Positions 60,607 through 64,000 of a DNA stretch of 64,000 bases are shown piece after piece. The position numbers and the translations under genes were made by a program. A model generated the notes under the pieces. That model had not been told where the DNA came from. It saw nothing but the letters and a program-made list of their open reading frames with translations, and did no database searches. The stretch's first letter is position 1; each line of letters starts with the position of its first letter. The DNA comes from PLOWO2-12-38-17 sp963709355 (GTDB lineage: Bacteria; Planctomycetota; Brocadiia; Brocadiales; Brocadiaceae): NCBI GenBank assembly GCA_963709355.1, contig CAVPVY010000005.1:1612001-1676000 (forward strand), written 5' to 3'.

Positions 60607-61104
60607 TCATTTAGTTTTTCCTTGATCGCCTTTCAGATTGTTTTTTAACTTGGTGTCTCTTGCAAGTACCCAAAGAAGGCTTCCAATAATAATCACTGTT
60701 ACATATTGAATAGAAAGTGTTTCTACATCTATCGCTAGATTCTCCGGAATCTTTTTGTTTTGACTTAGTTCTGCTAGTAAATAGTTTACATCATATCCTT
60801 TATGTAACTTGACGCCGAGACCCCTGTAGGAAGCATAAGGGGGGAACAAAAACATAATTATAATCACCACAATACCACCGATAATTATAGCCCTTTGTCT
60901 TTTATTCATATTCCTTTTGGTTTCTTCAAATGCCTCTTTCCATCCCGTTTCCCATAATAATGCAAATCCGCTATTTGTTTCAGTGTAAGGATTATCAGAA
61001 AGCTTTAGACCATTGGAGAAGGCAATCTTACCTTTTTTACGATGAAATATGCCTTGTTTTTTTACCCCGTCTTCGTAAAGTTTTAGATATTCATCGTCAT
61101 TCAT
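60607..61104 (-). CDS. Two-helix membrane protein of unknown function
   Basis: The 165-residue protein has a charged N-terminal 70 residues (YLKLYEDGVKKQGIFHRKKG; FALLWETGWKEAFEETKRN), a membrane helix (AIIIGGIVVIIIMFLFPPY), an exported loop of about 45 residues and a second helix (YVTVIIIGSLLWVLA), with a basic tail. No family is recognised. Confidence 0.58.
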   Translation of the reverse strand: MNDDEYLKLYEDGVKKQGIFHRKKGKIAFSNGLKLSDNPYTETNSGFALLWETGWKEAFEETKRNMNKRQRAIIIGGIVVIIIMFLFPPYASYRGLGVKLHKGYDVNYLLAELSQNKKIPENLAIDVETLSIQYVTVIIIGSLLWVLARDTKLKNNLKGDQGKTK

Positions 61105-61171
61105 ATCATTTTCGCCTATTTAAAGTTTTGGATGCTTTTCTTGTAGAATAATAAATTAAGAACAAGCATTC

Positions 61172-61210
61172 AAGGACACAACTTTTCGCTTCGTCAAGCT
61201 ATCCCTTAAT
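61172..61210. repeat. Intergenic repeat, family 4
   Basis: AAGGACACAACTTTTCGCTT then CGTCAAGCTATCCCTTAAT shares the AAGG-CAC-TTTTCG...CTATCCCTTA pattern with copies at 60550 and 61716. It lies directly downstream of an antitoxin gene and a toxin-tail remnant. Confidence 0.5.
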
Positions 61211-61214
61211 TTGC

Positions 61215-61244
61215 TTATTTATAAATATCCCGCCTGTGTCCTAC
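61215..61244 (-). pseudogene. Nine-codon tail of a RelE-type toxin
   Basis: VGHRRDIYK followed by TAA overlaps the last codons of the antitoxin at 61241. It equals the ending IGHRRDIYK of the intact RelE toxin at 62301, including matching DNA (GACACAG.CGGGATATTTATAA). It looks like the scar of a deletion that removed the cognate toxin. Confidence 0.6.
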
Positions 61245-61426
61245 AAACCTAATTTTCTTTTTAAATCTTGGTGGCTTATCCACTTTTTATTTTTCAGCTT
61301 TGTTTCTAACGCTGAATAATAATCCTTTTTGTCTTCTTCTGCTTCCTTAAGCTTGAGATATGCTTTGTAATCCATTATCACAGCAATAGGTTTGTTCTTT
61401 TCTTTTATGACTTGCGTCTTTATCAT
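61241..61426 (-). CDS. Phd/YefM-like antitoxin
   Basis: The 61-residue protein MIKTQVIKEKNKPIAVIMDY KAYLKLKE-type start resembles Phd/RelB-like antitoxins that bind the toxin through their C-terminal helices. It overlaps the upstream RelE toxin stop by one base (toxin-first order). The scar of another toxin follows directly, so its original partner may have been different. Confidence 0.72.
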   Translation of the reverse strand: MIKTQVIKEKNKPIAVIMDYKAYLKLKEAEEDKKDYYSALETKLKNKKWISHQDLKRKLGL

Positions 61427-61686
61427 TAATAAGCCTCCTGTCTATGTTTTATTTCATAAATCCACATGTTAGCCTTATCGTCCCCAAATATGATTCTATA
61501 GTCCCCTATACGAAGTCTTTTAAATCTTGCATGCTTGCCTTTCAATATCTTTATATCAATATTTCCAAAAGGGTTTCTGGCATATCCTTCTACTGTCTTT
61601 ATTATCATTTCTGCGCTTTTCCTATCGCCTTTATATATTCTGGCAAACTGCTTTGACGCTTTACCTGAATACTTTATTTCTAACAT
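61426..61686 (-). CDS. RelE/ParE-family toxin
   Basis: The 86-residue protein has the RelE fold: YSGKASKQFARIYKGDRKSA, KILKGKHARFKRLRIGDYRI and IFGDDKANMWIYEIKHRQEA Y. The core R-x-R-x-G-x-Y-R-I-I-F stretch and a C-terminal His-Arg fit ribosome-dependent RNases or gyrase inhibitors of this superfamily. It pairs with the gene at 61241 in toxin-first order. Confidence 0.85.
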   Translation of the reverse strand: MLEIKYSGKASKQFARIYKGDRKSAEMIIKTVEGYARNPFGNIDIKILKGKHARFKRLRIGDYRIIFGDDKANMWIYEIKHRQEAY

Positions 61687-61699
61687 ATTGTATAAATCA

Positions 61700-61753
61700 A
61701 AAAAGGCTAACCGGGAAGGTCACAGCTTTTCGGGGGATACCCTATCCCTTAAT
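61700..61753. repeat. Shared upstream block of the two toxin-antitoxin loci
   Basis: AAAAAAGGCTAACCGGGAAG then GTCACAGCTTTTCG and GGGATACCCTATCCCTTAAT. The first 30 bases recur at 62801-62830 just before the other toxin-antitoxin operon, and GGGATACCCTAT recurs at 63062. It may carry a shared promoter or mark a duplicated module. Confidence 0.55.
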
Positions 61754-61829
61754 TGTTCATTAATGAATTTTACGACACAGCTTATTCTTTTTTGCTTTCA
61801 AAGGGTAGCTGTCCTTGTTCTAATAAAAA

Positions 61830-62258
61830 TTATTCTGTGTATTTAATTGCAATTGCAACCAACCCGTACCCTCGACCAGCAGACATTCCAAACCCTGAGC
61901 CAAAAGCAGAAAAAGAATTATTACTACCAAAAACTACTCCAGAAGTCATTCCATACATGGGCATCATAGAATAAGAACCAACCCTACCTATTATTATAAT
62001 TCCATCTGCCCCCATTTCTCTTGCTTTTAATAATATTTGTTTCATGTTCCAATCATCAGACGTGTCCCCACATTCAATTCTTGCAATCTCTATATATTTT
62101 TTATCGGGCTGTTTAGTTTGAAAAATATCAATTTTAGCATCTGCGCTTTTTTGTGGATATATGCTGCCAAAATAAACAACTTTTGCACTTGCACACCCAA
62201 ATAATGTAACTAGACAGAATAAAGACAAAATCATTATTAGGATATGTAATCTTTTCAT
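61830..62258 (-). CDS. Putative lipoprotein with Gly/Ser-rich tail
   Basis: The 142-residue protein has a signal sequence with lipobox LFGC, then a core KKYIEIARIECGDTSDDWNM followed by LLKAREMGADGIIIIG, a strand-helix-strand pattern seen in small outer-membrane lipoproteins with a YbjQ/DUF4156-like fold, and a Gly/Ser/Met-rich end. Function unknown. GGAG lies upstream of the ATG. Confidence 0.65.
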   Translation of the reverse strand: MKRLHILIMILSLFCLVTLFGCASAKVVYFGSIYPQKSADAKIDIFQTKQPDKKYIEIARIECGDTSDDWNMKQILLKAREMGADGIIIIGRVGSYSMMPMYGMTSGVVFGSNNSFSAFGSGFGMSAGRGYGLVAIAIKYTE

Positions 62259-62300
62259 GGCACAATCTCCTTTTGTTGAAGGTTGTACGGATTACATTGC

Positions 62301-62564
62301 TTACTTATAAATATCCCGTCTGTGTCCTATTTTATGGACGGTAATAATTTCCCTCTCGTAGTCTATTTCGTAAAGCACCCTATAAGCCCCAACCTTTAGC
62401 TTGTAAAGTCCGGAATATTTGCCTTTAAGCTGTAAATGTTCTACACTGCCAACATTCTCTATAAGCCATTTGAGTTTATCAAAAATCTTTTGCCCTGTAG
62501 TTTTATCTAAAGATTGTAAATGCTTTTTACCCTGATTGCTAAAGTCAAGCTTGTATATTACCAT
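62301..62564 (-). CDS. RelE-type mRNA interferase toxin
   Basis: The 87-residue protein is a typical RelE: YKLDFSNQGKKHLQSLDKTT, HLQLKGKYSGLYKLKVGAYR, VLYEIDYEREIITVHKIGHR then RDIYK. The catalytic-type Arg residues and the GHR-x-x-IY end are present. It overlaps the antitoxin gene by 7 bases (antitoxin first). Confidence 0.9.
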   Translation of the reverse strand: MVIYKLDFSNQGKKHLQSLDKTTGQKIFDKLKWLIENVGSVEHLQLKGKYSGLYKLKVGAYRVLYEIDYEREIITVHKIGHRRDIYK

Positions 62565-62782
62565 TTCAATCCCAGCTCTTTTGCTACGTCCTCAACTGGA
62601 ATCCTTTCTTTTGACTTCATTGATTCCAGTAACTCTTTTTCTACCTCTGGTTTTAACTCAAGCCCATAATCAGGATCAATAACCTCCAAAACCGTATCCT
62701 TTATAAGCTTCTTGAGTTCTTTTACTGTCATATTACTTACTTTTTTATCTGTTGTCTTTTTTTTCAATGTTTTTATAGCCAT
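62558..62782 (-). CDS. Antitoxin of the RelE pair
   Basis: The 74-residue protein has a Lys-rich start, a helix MTVKELKKLIKDTVLEVI and the tail PEVEKELLESMKSKERIPVE with DVAKELGLKW, a pattern usual for RelB-like partners of RelE toxins. It precedes and overlaps the toxin gene. It is weakly conserved, so the call rests mostly on context. Confidence 0.8.
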   Translation of the reverse strand: MAIKTLKKKTTDKKVSNMTVKELKKLIKDTVLEVIDPDYGLELKPEVEKELLESMKSKERIPVEDVAKELGLKW

Positions 62783-63173
62783 TTCCTTAATCCTTCTAAC
62801 AAAAAAGGCTAACTACAGAAGGTCACGGCTTCCACAATCAGCCCTTTTATCAGGTGTTGCCACCTGTTTTATATTATCCTATAATGCCCGTGACGCGCTA
62901 CAGTTTGATTTTACACGAATATGATACCATTAACGTGGGAAAACATCAACAGCGATTAACACGCCGGGGTAAAAGCAGAACGCCTCAAATTTATGTAGTG
63001 CTTATGTCGTTCCCATACATCAAAACATATCAAAAAAGAACAATACCAAGCAGACAACTAAGGGGATACCCTATATAATTTTAATTCATAGAATTAAGTA
63101 AAATGTCCCCGGAATTCCGGATTAAATGCCTAAGTATGCACGTCAGGTTGAGTGATTGGTTAGCAAAAATTAA
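62783..63173. other. Spacer upstream of the toxin-antitoxin operon
   Basis: These 391 bases contain the shared block AAAAAAGGCTAAC...GAAGGTCACGGCTT (62801-62830), GGTGTTGCCACC (62855-62866), and GGGGATACCCTATATAA at 63061. Open frames here are short and unlike proteins. No attC-type core sites are seen. Confidence 0.4.
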
Positions 63174-64000
63174 CTAATAATATGCTACGAGGTATAATCC
63201 CCTGTATATAAGATCGTTTGGTGTGTTGTTTTTAGGTTTAGATTTATCTAATTTAATTCTTAATAGACATGCGATTCCTAATCTAATTACCCCTATATAA
63301 TTATATTTTTTTCCTAAATGTTTTGTAAGAGATTCCATAAGTGATTTTCGTTTTTCATCTGTAATTTTCCATGGCCTATAGACTCCAATTCTTATTGAAT
63401 CTTGTTTATAACTCTCAAGATAGGATTCGTGGACACCAAATATAGTAGCTTCGATTAATTTACCATTGCCGATATAAATTCCGGCATGACTCCATGGCCC
63501 TTCAGTTATATATGAAATAACTTTTGAGATTATGCTTTTGTTATCACGGAACATGATGCCGTCACCAATTTCAATTTTATCCATTAGTTCAAACCACAAT
63601 CTTTCACGGTTTTCTATATTAGGAATTTCCTTTAAAGGTGGTATTATTATGGGCTTTGTTAGCACAAAAAATCGATTATGAGCTAAAGAAATAAATCCCA
63701 GATTTATTAATCTCCAATTATTTTTATTTATAGTAAAATAATTACAACATATTTCTGCCTGTTTATTATCAGAAAAACATCTTGCAACTGAATTTTTGGA
63801 TATAGATGCGTAATCTAATATAACTATTTTTCTGTCTCGTAAGCAGAGTATCTTTTTATTTTGTAATAATACACCAACTTGATTGTAACCAGATTCATCC
63901 GGTTTTTTTCTATATTTACGGTCTATGAACAATATTATTGAGCCGGGTTCCAAATTATCTGGAATACGTTCATCAGTTTTTTGGAATATTTTATTATTAA
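63174..64000 (-). CDS. Permuted papain-like (YiiX/NlpC-P60) protein, 5' partial
   Basis: The frame is open to the window edge, so the N-terminus is missing; a TTG at 63953 is the only internal start near it. The second half is a permuted NlpC/P60 domain: GDGIMFRDNKSIISKVISYI, TEGPWSHAGIYIGNGKLIEA with the catalytic His, GVHESYLESY, and GKKYNYIGVIRLG. The usual final CSELVAY block appears as RGLYLVAYY, without the catalytic Cys. The first half (LFIDRKYRKKPDESGYNQVG VLL) looks like a diverged copy of the same fold. The enzyme may be inactive or eroded at its 3' end. Confidence 0.65.
   Translation of the reverse strand, partial: NNKIFQKTDERIPDNLEPGSIILFIDRKYRKKPDESGYNQVGVLLQNKKILCLRDRKIVILDYASISKNSVARCFSDNKQAEICCNYFTINKNNWRLINLGFISLAHNRFFVLTKPIIIPPLKEIPNIENRERLWFELMDKIEIGDGIMFRDNKSIISKVISYITEGPWSHAGIYIGNGKLIEATIFGVHESYLESYKQDSIRIGVYRPWKITDEKRKSLMESLTKHLGKKYNYIGVIRLGIACLLRIKLDKSKPKNNTPNDLIYRGLYLVAYY

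Noticed and set aside
62854..63078. 74-codon plus-strand open frame
   Set aside because: It runs through the intergenic repeat block and shows no domain or plausible start.
60243..63173. Integron-like cassette array (small same-strand genes separated by related repeats)
   Set aside because: The repeats lack paired GTTRRRY/RYYYAAC core sites with long imperfect symmetry, and no integrase is seen; GGCTAAC/GTTAGCC fits the core only partly.
1..64000. CRISPR arrays, rRNA genes and complete insertion sequences
   Set aside because: No regularly spaced direct repeats, no rRNA-like stretches and no transposase frames were found.

Overview
The window looks like a chromosomal piece of a low-GC (judged by eye) planctomycete, most likely an anammox-type Brocadiales bacterium. 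This is inference. The supports are a planctomycete-style pseudopilin with a C-terminal H-X10-DG motif, a Gram-negative MlaEFDCA lipid-transport operon, a MauG-type di-haem peroxidase, an Amt ammonium transporter, Rnf subunits, many TTG/GTG starts and often weak Shine-Dalgarno sequences. No hydrazine-synthesis, 16S or other diagnostic gene is present, so the taxon is not proven.

Layout. 1-4.2 kb: nadA tail, larE, a pseudopilin under a probable cyclic-di-GMP-I riboswitch, a radical-SAM AmrS protein, a universal stress protein and a free-standing glycyl-radical-like protein. 4.6-10.6 kb: HAD phosphatase, nitroreductase, PEGA lipoprotein, phosphodiesterase, two tRNA-Ser genes, a bifunctional nuclease, and a CPBP protease-ubiX-mazG-sppA run. 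10.7-16.7 kb: gltX, cysS and rsmA mixed with decayed genes (methyltransferase, HD hydrolase, GxxExxY). 17-20 kb: cytochrome c peroxidase and VOC protein among palindromic repeats and toxin-antitoxin remains. 20-32 kb: housekeeping genes pdxA, ribE, psd, eno (frameshifted), ftsB, proA, rnfE-rnfA, ilvN and ilvC. 32-40 kb: secreted and membrane proteins (TPR lipoprotein, CoA-disulfide reductase-rhodanese, M6 protease, large exported protein). 40-49 kb: amt-TPR operon, mnmA, an M50 protease and mlaEFDCA. 49.8-54.6 kb: an EF-hand/carbamoyltransferase pair and a polar amino-acid ABC transporter. 54.7-64 kb: accessory DNA with V-type ATPase remains, RNase H, PilZ, restriction-modification tails around a DUF4258/DUF2283 pair, unknown genes and two RelE-type toxin-antitoxin loci.

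The housekeeping genes serve NAD, riboflavin, PLP, proline and branched-chain amino-acid synthesis, phosphatidylethanolamine synthesis, tRNA charging and modification, ammonium uptake and envelope lipid traffic. Signs of c-di-GMP signalling recur: the riboswitch, a PilZ protein and a GGDEF remnant.

An unusual number of genes are broken. Some, such as the methyltransferase with three in-frame stops, are clearly decayed. Others, such as eno with one missing base, could be sequence errors. Several families of dispersed palindromes lie between genes, and one copy lies in frame inside a coding fragment.
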